Assembly: GCF_009601015.1 (NCBI RefSeq)
Contig: NZ_WITJ01000012.1
Coordinates: 1-64,000 of the forward strand
Source: Lactococcus hircilactis
Lineage (GTDB): Bacteria; Bacillota; Bacilli; Lactobacillales; Streptococcaceae
Direction of reading: 5' to 3'
DNA: 64,000 nucleotides
A model generated the notes under the pieces. That model saw only the letters and a list, made by a program, of their open reading frames with translations. It did not search any database and was not told the origin of the DNA. Position 1 is the first letter of the stretch. Every line of letters starts with the position of its first letter. Positions 1 to 7,450 of this stretch are shown piece by piece. The translations under genes were made by a program, and so were the position numbers.

Positions 1-35
1 TCAGAGGGTCGCGTGTTCGAATCATGTAGTCGGCA
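1..35 (+). tRNA. tRNA-Thr, 3' part only
   Basis: The window opens inside a tRNA. Visible are the 3' side of the anticodon stem (TCAGA), the variable loop, a T arm with the TTCGAAT loop, and the 3' acceptor strand AGTCGGC followed by discriminator A. The sequence around the anticodon stem and the acceptor resembles Firmicutes tRNA-Thr, but the anticodon lies outside the window, so the amino acid is an inference. Confidence 0.6.
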
Positions 36-54
36 TCTTAGTAAGAAATTACTT

Positions 55-126
55 GCGAACGTAGTTCAGTGGTAGAATACAACCTTGCCATGGTTGGGGT
101 CGCGGGTTCGAATCCCGTCGTTCGCT
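55..126 (+). tRNA. tRNA-Gly (GCC)
   Basis: A complete cloverleaf: acceptor GCGAACG pairs with CGTTCGC and the discriminator is T. The D arm contains GTTCAGTGGTAGAA. The anticodon stem CAACC/GGTTG encloses loop TTGCCAT with anticodon GCC. The T loop is TTCGAAT. No CCA is encoded. It lies 19 bases after the Thr gene and 9 before the Leu gene, so the three are probably co-transcribed. Confidence 0.95.
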
Positions 127-135
127 TCAGTTTTA

Positions 136-221
136 GCCGGGGTGGCGGAACTGGCAGACGCACAGGACTTAAAATCCTGCGAAGGGAAATCTTCGTACCG
201 GTTCGAAACCGGTCCTCGGCA
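136..221 (+). tRNA. tRNA-Leu (TAA)
   Basis: A class II tRNA of 86 nt. Acceptor GCCGGGG pairs with CCTCGGC with one G-T wobble, and the discriminator is A. Anticodon loop CTTAAAA gives anticodon TAA. The long variable arm (GCGAAGGGAAATCTTCGT) is typical of tRNA-Leu. It is the last gene of the tRNA cluster and is followed by a terminator. Confidence 0.95.
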
Positions 222-238
222 TAATATAATAAATTAGT

Positions 239-262
239 CTCTGTAGATACAGAGCTTTTTGT
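239..262 (+). terminator. Rho-independent terminator of the tRNA cluster
   Basis: Stem CTCTGT/ACAGAG with a short loop is followed by CTTTTTGTTTT. It lies 17 bases after tRNA-Leu. Confidence 0.8.
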
Positions 263-429
263 TTTGTATCAGTGCTGCTTGTATAACTGAGTTACTTCGT
301 GAAATTTTGAAGGTTGTTTTGTTGATATCTATGCTTTTGAAATTGGTATCGCTTACTTATTTTTAAAGGGTTCTAGGGATTTCTTTATGTGTTTTTTTTG
401 ATTTTTGACTAGCAAATTATTTCACAAAA

Positions 430-438
430 TGTTATAAT
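430..438 (+). promoter_or_regulatory. Extended -10 promoter of fbaA
   Basis: TGTTATAAT is a perfect extended -10 (TGn plus TATAAT). A TTGACT at 405-410 is too far upstream (22-base spacer) to be its ideal -35. It lies 34 bases before the fbaA start. Confidence 0.65.
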
Positions 439-472
439 TATAGTGTAGTAAATTTAATCGGAGGATAATGAA

Positions 473-1354
473 ATGGGAATCGTTTCAGCAGAAAAATTCG
501 TAAAAGCCGCTCGTGACAATGGTTACGCTATTGGTGGTTTTAACACAAACAACCTTGAATGGACACAAGCTATCTTGCGTGCCGCAGAAGCAAAGAAAAC
601 ACCAGTTTTGATCCAAACTTCAATGGGTGCTGCTAAATATATGGGTGGATACAAACTTTGTAAAGTGATGATTGAAACTCTTGTTGAGTCAATGGGAATC
701 ACTGTTCCTGTTGCAATTCACCTTGACCATGGGAACTTTGATGCTGCTATGGAATGTATCGAAGTGGGTTACTCTTCTTTGATGTTTGATGGTTCAGCTC
801 TTGATATTGAAGAAAATCTTGAAAAAGCTGCGATTGTGATTGAAAAAGCTCATGCCAAAGGTATTTCTGTAGAATGTGAAGTTGGTACTATTGGTGGAGA
901 AGAAGATGGTATCATTGGTGATGGCGAACTTGCTCCTGTTGATGATGCTGTTCGTATGGCTGCTCTTGGAGTTGATTTCTTGGCTGCTGGTATTGGAAAT
1001 ATCCACGGTCCTTACCCAGCTAACTGGAAAGGTCTTCACCTTGATCACCTTGAAAAATTGACTGCTGCTTTGCCAGGTGTGCCACTTGTACTTCACGGTG
1101 GATCAGGTATTCCTGATGATCAAATCCGTGCTGCTATTAAATTGGGTGTAGCTAAAGTTAATGTTAACACGGAATGTCAACTTGCTTTCTGTGCTGCAAT
1201 GCGCGAACATGTTGGTGTATTTAATGCTAACGAAGCTGAATACATGAAGAAAAAACTTTTCGATCCACGTAAATTCTTGAAACCTGGCTTTGATGCTATC
1301 ACTGCTTCAGTTGAAGAACGTATCGATGTTTTCGGTTCAGCAAACAAAGCTTAA
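473..1354 (+). CDS. fbaA: Class II fructose-1,6-bisphosphate aldolase
   Basis: This glycolytic enzyme splits fructose-1,6-bisphosphate into dihydroxyacetone phosphate and glyceraldehyde-3-phosphate. The 293-residue length is normal for the zinc-dependent class II family. Visible motifs are HLDHG (about residues 83-87, zinc and catalytic region), ECEVGTIGGEEDG in the middle, HGGSGIP (phosphate-binding loop), and KVNVNTE near the C terminus. A strong GGAGGA site precedes the ATG at 473. The codons are strongly biased, as expected for a highly expressed gene. It is monocistronic, with its own extended -10 promoter and a palindrome-based terminator. Confidence 0.97.
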   Translation: MGIVSAEKFVKAARDNGYAIGGFNTNNLEWTQAILRAAEAKKTPVLIQTSMGAAKYMGGYKLCKVMIETLVESMGITVPVAIHLDHGNFDAAMECIEVGYSSLMFDGSALDIEENLEKAAIVIEKAHAKGISVECEVGTIGGEEDGIIGDGELAPVDDAVRMAALGVDFLAAGIGNIHGPYPANWKGLHLDHLEKLTAALPGVPLVLHGGSGIPDDQIRAAIKLGVAKVNVNTECQLAFCAAMREHVGVFNANEAEYMKKKLFDPRKFLKPGFDAITASVEERIDVFGSANKA

Positions 1355-1379
1355 TTAATAATCAAAATATGATTAAATC

Positions 1380-1409
1380 AACGTTTGTCAGTACTGACAG
1401 ACGTTTTTT
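1380..1409 (+). terminator. fbaA terminator built on the TGTCAGTACTGACA palindrome
   Basis: An inverted repeat with arms AACGTTTGTCAG and CTGACAGACGTT (one G-T pair) is followed by a T run. The core at 1386-1399 is a perfect copy of the window's repeated 14-mer. Confidence 0.85.
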
Positions 1410-1457
1410 GCTGTTTTGTGTGGTGGTGTTTTGCGATTTATTTTATTTTTTTTATTT

Positions 1458-1471
1458 TGTCAGTACTGACA
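1458..1471. repeat. Palindrome copy TGTCAGTACTGACA
   Basis: Perfect copy in the AT-rich space between fbaA and the LiaX-like gene, 59 bases after the copy in the fbaA terminator. Flanks are T-rich on the left and A/T-rich on the right, so it could be a second weak terminator. Confidence 0.95.
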
Positions 1472-1625
1472 GAAATATTTTTTAAGAGCTGGAGCTACTT
1501 TTTTTAAAAAATCAGTCCAAAGTCTCATTTTGTGAGGGGAAAGTTATGAGATAATAATCTTGTGAAGGACGAAAGTTCTTACATAAAAATGAATTTAAAA
1601 AAGCGATATTCGATGGAGGAATAAA

Positions 1626-2771
1626 ATGGCTGATAAAAAAGATAGAATCATGGACTTAATGCGTCGTGGGATCATTTCTGAGGATGAGGCAGTTGAACTT
1701 CTTGAAAGAAAAGGATTCGATGAAAATTCTCAAGAAAATGAAGAAGAAAAACACACGGACAAAGGAAGTTTTAAATTCAATTTTCAAAATGATAAGAAAG
1801 AAAATGATGCGAAAAAAGATGGTTATGAATATCATGATGTTGATTTTTCAGACGCGATGAAGTACACGTTTGGTACACTTTTTGAAAAAGGAAAAGAAGT
1901 TTTCAAAGGTGTTGCTAAAACGGTAGATGATAATATTGATTTTGGGAATGGTTTTCCAAAAGTAAAATCAATTTCTAAAACGGTTGAAAAAGATTTGGAA
2001 GGTGATTTTTCTGAAATTAATGTTGAAATCAAAGCTGGGAAAATAACGGTTCAACCGGGTGATAATGCGCATGTTAAGGCTGAATATAAGATTTATGGGG
2101 CGGTAGAAAACGCTGATTTGGATGCGTATTTGGCAGAAAAAACGAAGTTAGAAGTTGAAGATGGTGTGCTTTACGTGACTGCTTCTGGTCGAATTTCGGC
2201 AAACGTGGCGCTTTATCTTCCAAAAAAAGTGTATGAAAAAGTTGCTCTCAATATGCTGAACGGCGAGACGACAGTTGATCAATTGGATGCAACAACACTT
2301 GAGATTAATCAACTCAACGGTGCTATTGAACTCAATAAAGGAAACAGTGAAAAAATCGCGATTTCTACTAAAAATGGGGATGTGAAAGTGCTAGATGGCA
2401 AGACCAATGAGCTTAATGTTGACGGCATCAATGGAAATCTGCGTGTGACGGCGGCATTTGAACGTGCGGATTTGAATCTGGTGAATGGGAATGTCCTTGT
2501 CACAGAAACGTTTGATGGTGCACGTCAATTAAATGTGAAAAATGTGAATGGCGACATTAAAGTTTCTGTTCCAGAGCATTTGGGACTTGTTGGACATGTG
2601 AGAACGATTTTTGGCGGCTACAAAACACGCTTGAATCTGGATAATCCTTTTGAAGCTGGAAGAAATGGTGCGGCGATTGTCAGAACGGGTGAGAACAGTT
2701 TAACTTTTGAACTGGAAACAAAATCTGGTACAATTTGGTTAAAAGACATTGAAAAAAATGATGAAGATTAA
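1626..2771 (+). CDS. LiaX/YvlB-like DUF4097 envelope-stress protein
   Basis: A 381-residue soluble protein. Residues 1-30 form a SHOCT/YvlB-type helical domain (RRGIISEDEAVELLERKG). Residues 31-75 are a charged, low-complexity linker. From about residue 125 to the end, repeated short beta units (for example LNGETTVDQLDATTLEINQL) form the beta-solenoid of the DUF4097 family. Enterococcal LiaX and Bacillus YvlB share this architecture and take part in cell-envelope stress sensing. No signal peptide is visible. A GGAGGA site precedes the ATG at 1626. Two PspC genes follow closely, which supports an envelope-stress role. The exact function here is inferred. Confidence 0.75.
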   Translation: MADKKDRIMDLMRRGIISEDEAVELLERKGFDENSQENEEEKHTDKGSFKFNFQNDKKENDAKKDGYEYHDVDFSDAMKYTFGTLFEKGKEVFKGVAKTVDDNIDFGNGFPKVKSISKTVEKDLEGDFSEINVEIKAGKITVQPGDNAHVKAEYKIYGAVENADLDAYLAEKTKLEVEDGVLYVTASGRISANVALYLPKKVYEKVALNMLNGETTVDQLDATTLEINQLNGAIELNKGNSEKIAISTKNGDVKVLDGKTNELNVDGINGNLRVTAAFERADLNLVNGNVLVTETFDGARQLNVKNVNGDIKVSVPEHLGLVGHVRTIFGGYKTRLNLDNPFEAGRNGAAIVRTGENSLTFELETKSGTIWLKDIEKNDED

Positions 2772-2819
2772 GTGACTCAAGACGATGAATTTGAAGTGAC
2801 GATGAAAAGACAGGATAAA

Positions 2820-3020
2820 ATGACTTCAAGAAAATTAACAAAATCAAATCAGAACATTTGGGTAACAGGTGTCATTGCGGGATTAGGTGAATATTTCGGT
2901 TGGGGGACTGGACGGATCACTGCGCTGCGAATTGTCTTTATTCTCGCGATTTTAGCGGGATATGGATTGCCTGTATTTGCTTATATTATCGCAAGTTTAT
3001 GGATTCCAAAGAAAGGTTAA
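2820..3020 (+). CDS. PspC domain small membrane protein (first copy)
   Basis: A protein of about 66 residues: a PspC domain (KLTKS..., GVIAGLGEYFGW) followed by one hydrophobic segment (residues about 36-60) and a short basic tail. I chose ATG 2820 because it aligns exactly with the start of the downstream paralogue and has an AGG site. A GTG at 2772, directly after the previous stop codon, would add 16 residues and is possible through translational coupling. PspC proteins are membrane-stress components. The gene lies 48 bases after the LiaX-like gene and is probably co-transcribed with it. Confidence 0.8.
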   Translation: MTSRKLTKSNQNIWVTGVIAGLGEYFGWGTGRITALRIVFILAILAGYGLPVFAYIIASLWIPKKG

Positions 3021-3050
3021 AAACAGAATTTTGAAGAAAGGATCGAAAAA

Positions 3051-3491
3051 ATGAATTCAAGACAATTGACGAAATCGAGTAAAAATCGGATGGTAAGTGG
3101 TGTCATCGCGGGAATCTGTGAATATTTTGGCTGGAGTAGTGATGTGGTCACCATCTTGCGCATTTTATTCATCATTCTTGCATTCAGTAGCATGGGAGGA
3201 TTGATTCCGCTCTACTTTGTAGCGAGTTGGATTATTCCAAGCGGGTATCATCGCCGCGGTTATGATGACACTCGTGATGAACGTGATTATCAGAGCCGTT
3301 GGGATGAAAAAGCAGCGCGTTTTGAAGAAAAAATGAACCGTAAAAAAGAGCGCTATGAAGAAAAAGCAAGTCGTTACGACAATTCGTGGTCACAGCGCAA
3401 TTCGTGGGATGAGGTCCGTAGTGACGGACGTAAAATCAAAGATGCTGAACCTGTAAAAAAAGAAACAGAAGATGACTGGTCAGATTTTTAA
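3051..3491 (+). CDS. PspC domain protein with charged C-terminal tail (second copy)
   Basis: 146 residues. The N-terminal PspC domain (residues 1-60, QLTKSSKN...GVIAGICEYFGW) has one transmembrane segment and parallels the preceding gene. Residues about 65-146 form a highly charged Arg/Glu/Lys-rich coiled-coil-like tail that the first copy lacks. It starts 30 bases after the first PspC gene with an AAAGGA site. The tandem pair beside a DUF4097 gene resembles stress regulons controlled by LiaFSR or CesSR in related bacteria. No operator for such a regulator was identified here. Confidence 0.85.
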   Translation: MNSRQLTKSSKNRMVSGVIAGICEYFGWSSDVVTILRILFIILAFSSMGGLIPLYFVASWIIPSGYHRRGYDDTRDERDYQSRWDEKAARFEEKMNRKKERYEEKASRYDNSWSQRNSWDEVRSDGRKIKDAEPVKKETEDDWSDF

Positions 3492-3493
3492 TC

Positions 3494-3507
3494 TGTCAGT
3501 ACTGACA
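3494..3507. repeat. Palindrome copy TGTCAGTACTGACA
   Basis: Perfect copy immediately after the stop codon of the second PspC gene. The flanks do not extend the stem well and no strong T run follows, so a terminator role is weak here. Confidence 0.95.
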
Positions 3508-3524
3508 AAAATTATAATTAAATC

Positions 3525-3545
3525 AACCCGTGCGGTACCACGTTA
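3525..3545 (-). promoter_or_regulatory. Orphan T-box-like core motif
   Basis: Read on the minus strand the segment contains AACGTGGTACCGCACGG, which has the T-box core TGGTACCGC. There is no room for a full leader upstream on that strand (birA ends at 3592), and no synthetase or amino-acid gene lies downstream. It is a remnant or a chance match. Confidence 0.25.
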
Positions 3546-3584
3546 AACTGCCACTCCTATATAATAATAATAAATACAAAAAAG

Positions 3585-3610
3585 ATGGACCTCATGAGGT
3601 CCATTTTTTT
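3585..3610. terminator. Bidirectional terminator between pspC and birA
   Basis: The perfect inverted repeat ATGGACCTCATGAGGTCCAT (3585-3604) is flanked by AAAAAAG on the left and a T run on the right, so it can end transcripts from both sides. The birA stop codon lies inside the stem. Confidence 0.9.
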
Positions 3611-4368
3611 AATGAGATTTCGCCACTAGATAAAATGCGCGTTGAGCCGTCAGATAAGCGAACCACCAATTCACATTGCGGTGTCAAATCTGTCGCATAT
3701 CCGTCATAAGTGATGTGATTTTGTGTGAATTCGACGTGTTTTCCCAAAATAAACGAGTGCGATTTATAACAATCAAAATAAGAATCTTCTCTTAATAAGC
3801 GATCAAATTGATTCCAAATCTCTGCGATGAGAGCATTACGTGTGAGCGTTGGTTCCGTATCAAAAAGTGATGTGGCTTTGTCTTTGAGTGCGTAAGGAAA
3901 TGAGGTGATGGAGAAATTCAGTCCAACACCAATAATGATTTGTGTTCTGTCAGTACTGACAGAAGCTTCTGTCAAAATTCCAGCCATCTTCTTTCCGTCT
4001 AAATAAATGTCATTGACCCATTTAATCATCGGTTTTTTTGTGGTTAATTTTTCAATCGCTAAAACGAGCGCTGCGCCCATCAAAATTGTGTACTGAGGGG
4101 TTTTGTCAGTACTGACAAAAAAATTTTCATCTTGAGAATGCGGCAGATGAAGGCAAAGACTCATATAAATGCCACTGCCATTAACCGCATAATACTGGCG
4201 TCCAAATCGTCCGTAGGGGCTGAGTTGATGATCTGCCAAATAAAGACAGCGGTCCTGATCCAGTATCTTTGCATCCTTTTGTGTGGATTCTGATGATGCA
4301 AAAACTTTTACATCAGACAAAAAATCACACGCCTCTAAAATTTTATTTTTTTCTAATTGATCATTCAT
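3592..4368 (-). CDS. birA: Biotin--[biotin carboxyl-carrier protein] ligase
   Basis: A 258-residue catalytic-type ligase that activates biotin with ATP and attaches it to biotin-dependent carboxylases. Motifs in order are GRFGRQ near residue 55 (biotinyl-AMP binding loop, a variant of the usual GRGRxGR), KWVNDIY near 115, GILTEAS, and GVGLNF. There is no N-terminal helix-turn-helix, so this is a monofunctional enzyme and not the BirA repressor type. Two palindrome copies lie inside the gene and are read as VSTD in both cases (EASVSTDRT and FFVSTDKT). The divergent cfa gene begins 177 bases away. Confidence 0.88.
   Translation of the reverse strand: MNDQLEKNKILEACDFLSDVKVFASSESTQKDAKILDQDRCLYLADHQLSPYGRFGRQYYAVNGSGIYMSLCLHLPHSQDENFFVSTDKTPQYTILMGAALVLAIEKLTTKKPMIKWVNDIYLDGKKMAGILTEASVSTDRTQIIIGVGLNFSITSFPYALKDKATSLFDTEPTLTRNALIAEIWNQFDRLLREDSYFDCYKSHSFILGKHVEFTQNHITYDGYATDLTPQCELVVRLSDGSTRILSSGEISLKKWTS
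3948..3961. repeat. Palindrome copy inside birA
   Basis: Perfect 14-mer read in the birA frame as Val-Ser-Thr-Asp. Confidence 0.95.
4104..4117. repeat. Palindrome copy inside birA
   Basis: Perfect 14-mer, the second in this gene, again read as Val-Ser-Thr-Asp. Confidence 0.95.
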
Positions 4369-4459
4369 AAAAACATTATATCAGAAAAATGAAAAAACGA
4401 CGCAATCAAAAATAGTGTATCAAATGTGATACTCAAATCATAATTAATGGCGTTAACAT

Positions 4460-4488
4460 TTGACAAATTATTTTCAGAAGCGTATAAC
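4460..4488 (+). promoter_or_regulatory. cfa promoter
   Basis: A consensus -35 TTGACA (4460-4465) and -10 TATAAC (4483-4488) are separated by 17 bases, 58 bases before the cfa start. This is one of the best-formed promoters in the window. Confidence 0.85.
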
Positions 4489-4545
4489 AAAACTATAGAA
4501 GTTTATTTTTTTAACTCAATAAGAAATTTTTAAAAAGGAGACATA

Positions 4546-5739
4546 ATGGTTTTTGAAAAAACTGTTTTGAATAAAGCACTTGCTAGCGCTTTTGATGAAA
4601 CCATCGAAGTCACTTACTGGAGTGGCGAAACTGAAAAATACGGGTCAGGAGAAACCAAAGCTCATATTACATTCAATAAAAAATTTAGTTTGAGTGATCT
4701 TGCAGGTGAACCAACATTGGTGCTTGGAGAAGCCTACATGAATGGAGACATTGAAATTGAAGGAAGTTTGCAAGCACTAATTTCATCTGCTTATCGTCAA
4801 AAAGAATCATTTGTGATGGATCAAAGTGGACTAAAAGGTGCGATTGCAAAGCGTCTGATGGGAAGTCATGATAAAAAAACGAGTCGTGCAGACATTCACA
4901 GTCACTATGACATCGGAAATGATTTTTATAAAAAATGGTTAGATCCAACCATGACATATTCTTGTGCGTATTTTGAAAATGAAACAATGACGCTTCAAGA
5001 AGCGCAAATGGCAAAAATCCGTCACATTTTAAATAAATTGCACAGTACTCCTGGTGGACGGCTCTTAGATATCGGATGTGGCTGGGGGACATTATTGATC
5101 ACTGCAGCTCAAGAATATGGACTCAGTGGTGTCGGAATCACGCTTTCAGATGAACAATATGCGTTTGCTACGCAACACATTCAATCCCTAGGTTTAGAAG
5201 ATAAAATAAAAATTTATCTCATGGATTATCGTGATTTAAAAGAACCAGAATTTGATTATATCACGTCTGTTGGGATGTTTGAGCATGTCGGAAAAGAAAA
5301 TTTAGAAGCTTATTTCCAAAAAGTAGCAGATTATCTTAAACCTAATGGACGTGCATTGATTCATGGCATCACAGGACAACATCAAGGCATGGGAATTGAT
5401 CCGTTCATTGATAAGTACATTTTCCCAGGGGGATATATTCCAAACGTAGCAGAACAAATCACACATATCATGAGCGCAGGACTTCAGTTGGATGATCTTG
5501 AACCACTTCGTAGGCATTATCAAAAAACACTGGAGATTTGGTCTGAAAATTACGAGAAAGTGTTTGACGAAACCGTTGAAAGTATGGGGAGACCATTTGC
5601 GAGAATGTGGGATTTATATCTCCAAGCATGTGCGGCTGGTTTTGAATCTGGAAACATTGATGTGATTCAATTTTTGATCACAAAAGGTGCATCAGGACAG
5701 ACATTACCAATGACGCGCGATTATATTTATAAAAAATAA
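4546..5739 (+). CDS. cfa: Cyclopropane-fatty-acyl-phospholipid synthase
   Basis: A 397-residue SAM-dependent enzyme that adds a methylene bridge to unsaturated acyl chains of membrane phospholipids, often linked to acid and stationary-phase tolerance. The N-terminal part is the lipid-binding region. SHYDIGNDFY (about residue 122) is the characteristic CFA signature. LLDIGCGWGTL (about 172-182) is the SAM-binding motif I, and MFEHVG follows at the active site. An AAGGAG site precedes ATG 4546. It has its own strong promoter. The next gene makes its methyl donor SAM, but metK has a separate riboswitch leader. Confidence 0.95.
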   Translation: MVFEKTVLNKALASAFDETIEVTYWSGETEKYGSGETKAHITFNKKFSLSDLAGEPTLVLGEAYMNGDIEIEGSLQALISSAYRQKESFVMDQSGLKGAIAKRLMGSHDKKTSRADIHSHYDIGNDFYKKWLDPTMTYSCAYFENETMTLQEAQMAKIRHILNKLHSTPGGRLLDIGCGWGTLLITAAQEYGLSGVGITLSDEQYAFATQHIQSLGLEDKIKIYLMDYRDLKEPEFDYITSVGMFEHVGKENLEAYFQKVADYLKPNGRALIHGITGQHQGMGIDPFIDKYIFPGGYIPNVAEQITHIMSAGLQLDDLEPLRRHYQKTLEIWSENYEKVFDETVESMGRPFARMWDLYLQACAAGFESGNIDVIQFLITKGASGQTLPMTRDYIYKK

Positions 5740-5774
5740 TAACAAATTCATTAAAAAAATGTTAAAATAAAAGA

Positions 5775-5898
5775 GTTACAAGTCCCGAAAGGCTTTAGAT
5801 GCGCTGTGCATCCTAGAGGTGGTTCACATTTGAAAAAAGAACCGAAAAATCCTTGTAACCGAATCTGGTGATGACACCAAAATAGAAGTAGGGGGACA
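5775..5898 (+). promoter_or_regulatory. SMK box (SAM-III) riboswitch of metK
   Basis: The leader shows the hallmark parts of the lactic acid bacterial SMK box. GTTACAAG (5775-5782) pairs with CTTGTAAC (5852-5859). The internal segment TCCCGAAAGG carries the anti-Shine-Dalgarno pyrimidines. A GGGGGA Shine-Dalgarno sequence (5891-5896) lies just before the TTG start of metK. In this family SAM binding sequesters the ribosome-binding site, so regulation is translational. A second hairpin (GATGCGCTGTGCATC, 5798-5812) extends the structure. Confidence 0.9.
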
Positions 5899-5903
5899 TT
5901 AAA

Positions 5904-7100
5904 TTGTCAAAAGAAAAACACTTATTCACTTCAGAATCCGTCTCTGAAGGCCATCCAGATAAAGTCGCAGATCAAATTTCTGACGCCATTTTGGATGCTA
6001 TTGTTGCACAAGATCCAAACGCTCACGTGGCTTGTGAAACCGTCGTGTACACAGGAACCGTCAGCGTTTTTGGAGAAATTTCAACGAATGCTTATGTGGA
6101 CATTGCAGGTGTTGTCCGTGATACGATCAAAAAAATTGGTTACACGGATAGTGAAAATGGATTTGATTACAAATCTGTCGGCGTGCACGTTTCACTTGTT
6201 GAACAATCTTCTGATATCGCTCAAGGGGTGAATGATGCACTTGAAGAACGTGGAAATTCAGATAAAGATCCATTGGATGCGATTGGAGCAGGGGATCAAG
6301 GGTTAATGTTTGGGTATGCTACCACAGAAACTGCGGAATATATGCCACTTGCCATTTCTCTTGCTCATCAATTGGTCAAAAAATTAGCTGATTTGCGTAA
6401 GTCTGGGGAAATTTCATATTTGCGTCCGGATGCAAAATCTCAAGTCACTGTTGAGTACGATGATTTTGGAAAAGCAAAACGGATTGATACAGTTGTTATC
6501 TCAACGCAACATGCAGCAACTGCAACTAATGAAGAAATCCATGATGATGTGATTAACAAAGTCATTAAAGCAGTAATTCCTGCAGAACTTTTGGATGATG
6601 AAACAAATTATTTGATTAATCCAACAGGACGTTTTGTCATTGGAGGTCCTCAAGGAGATTCTGGACTTACAGGACGTAAGATTATTGTGGATACATACGG
6701 CGGCTATGCGCCTCATGGAGGCGGTGCATTCTCAGGAAAAGATGCGACGAAAGTCGATCGTTCTGCGTCTTATGCCGCACGCTATGTTGCTAAAAATATT
6801 GTTGCTGCAGGACTGGCTGAGAAAGCTCAAATTCAGTTGTCTTATGCTATTGGGGTTGCCAAACCAACGTCCATTGCTATTGATACTTTTGGAACAAGCC
6901 AATACAGTGACGATGCACTCCTTGAAGCAATTCGGAAAGTATTTGACCTTCGCCCAGCTGGCATCATTAAAATGCTAGATTTGCTCCGCCCAATCTACGC
7001 TCAAACCGCAGCTTACGGGCACTTCGGACGGACAGATGTAGATTTGCCGTGGGAACACATTGATAAAGTAGAAGCGTTAAAAGCGCTGCTTGAAAAATAA
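5904..7100 (+). CDS. metK: S-adenosylmethionine synthetase
   Basis: A 398-residue enzyme that makes SAM from methionine and ATP. Motifs are EGHPDK (about residues 15-20), GAGDQG (about 127-132, ATP-binding hexapeptide), and GGGAFSGKD (about 272-280, catalytic nonapeptide). The start is TTG at 5904, placed 7 bases after the GGGGGA site that the SMK riboswitch controls. No ATG fits better. The last 80 or so bases of the gene are repeated downstream (see 7189-7272). SAM made here feeds cfa, rsmB, rlmB and other methyltransferases in the window, and MtnN recycles the by-products. Confidence 0.97.
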   Translation: MSKEKHLFTSESVSEGHPDKVADQISDAILDAIVAQDPNAHVACETVVYTGTVSVFGEISTNAYVDIAGVVRDTIKKIGYTDSENGFDYKSVGVHVSLVEQSSDIAQGVNDALEERGNSDKDPLDAIGAGDQGLMFGYATTETAEYMPLAISLAHQLVKKLADLRKSGEISYLRPDAKSQVTVEYDDFGKAKRIDTVVISTQHAATATNEEIHDDVINKVIKAVIPAELLDDETNYLINPTGRFVIGGPQGDSGLTGRKIIVDTYGGYAPHGGGAFSGKDATKVDRSASYAARYVAKNIVAAGLAEKAQIQLSYAIGVAKPTSIAIDTFGTSQYSDDALLEAIRKVFDLRPAGIIKMLDLLRPIYAQTAAYGHFGRTDVDLPWEHIDKVEALKALLEK

Positions 7101-7101
7101 G
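7018..7101 (+). repeat. 84-bp direct repeat, copy 1 (metK 3' end)
   Basis: The last 28 codons of metK, including the stop codon, are repeated without any difference at 7189-7272, an offset of 171 bases. Confidence 0.95.
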
Positions 7102-7188
7102 CGTCCTCGCCAAGCGTTGCTTGGTCTTTGCAGGCTTTGCCTGCTACGCTGTCCATTCTCGCTATTTTGCTAAAGCAAAAAGTCGAAT
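7102..7188. mobile_element. Hairpin-rich 87-bp insert between metK repeats
   Basis: The 87 bases between the two 84-bp repeats hold three consecutive short hairpins: CCAAGCGTTGCTTGG, GCAGGCTTTGCCTGC and TTTTGCTAAAGCAAAA. There is no open reading frame. The arrangement looks like a small non-coding element that entered at the metK end and left a duplication of it, or a tandem duplication that was then rearranged. Calling it a mobile element is an inference. Confidence 0.4.
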
Positions 7189-7272
7189 GGCACTTCGGAC
7201 GGACAGATGTAGATTTGCCGTGGGAACACATTGATAAAGTAGAAGCGTTAAAAGCGCTGCTTGAAAAATAAG
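7189..7272 (+). pseudogene. 84-bp direct repeat, copy 2: metK C-terminal fragment
   Basis: An exact copy of metK 7018-7101 without promoter, start codon or Shine-Dalgarno site. It encodes the C-terminal [14 protein letters not shown]... segment and stop codon only. The real metK terminator follows directly at 7273, so this copy probably marks the original 3' end. Confidence 0.85.
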
Positions 7273-7297
7273 AAAATTGCCTTTGGGCAATTTTTTT
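7273..7297 (+). terminator. metK terminator
   Basis: Stem AAATTGCC/GGCAATTT (7274-7281 and 7286-7293) with loop TTTG, followed by a T run. Confidence 0.9.
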
Positions 7298-7332
7298 GTG
7301 AAAAAAATCTGAAAGCGGTAAAAAAGTCTTCG

Positions 7333-7361
7333 TTGATAAATGTTCATAAAAATGGTACAAT
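7333..7361 (+). promoter_or_regulatory. rny promoter
   Basis: -35 TTGATA (7333-7338), a 17-base spacer, and -10 TACAAT (7356-7361) preceded by the TGG extension. Confidence 0.8.
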
Positions 7362-7411
7362 GGTAAAGTATGTTGCTTTGCAATTTACATTAATTTTATA
7401 ATCAAACTGGG

Positions 7412-7433
7412 CGAGCAATGATTTCATTGTTCG
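7412..7433 (+). promoter_or_regulatory. Hairpin in the rny leader
   Basis: CGAGCAATGA and TCATTGTTCG form a 10-bp stem with a 2-base loop, ending 8 bases before the AAAGGAG site of rny. It has no T run, so it is not a terminator. It could be an RNase target or a translational element. This role is speculative. Confidence 0.4.
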
Positions 7434-7450
7434 AGCTTTAAAGGAGAAGC

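Noticed and set aside
405-410. TTGACT as the -35 of the fbaA promoter
   Set aside because: The spacer to TATAAT is 22 bases, outside the normal range; the extended -10 explains the promoter better.
2772-2819. GTG start giving a longer first PspC protein
   Set aside because: ATG 2820 aligns with the start of the second PspC protein. The extension has no counterpart in the paralogue, though coupling at TAAGTG cannot be excluded.
7013-7383. Minus-strand reading frames across the metK duplication
   Set aside because: They are antisense to metK and its duplicated fragment, contain repeated residues only because of the 84-bp repeat, and have no ribosome-binding site.
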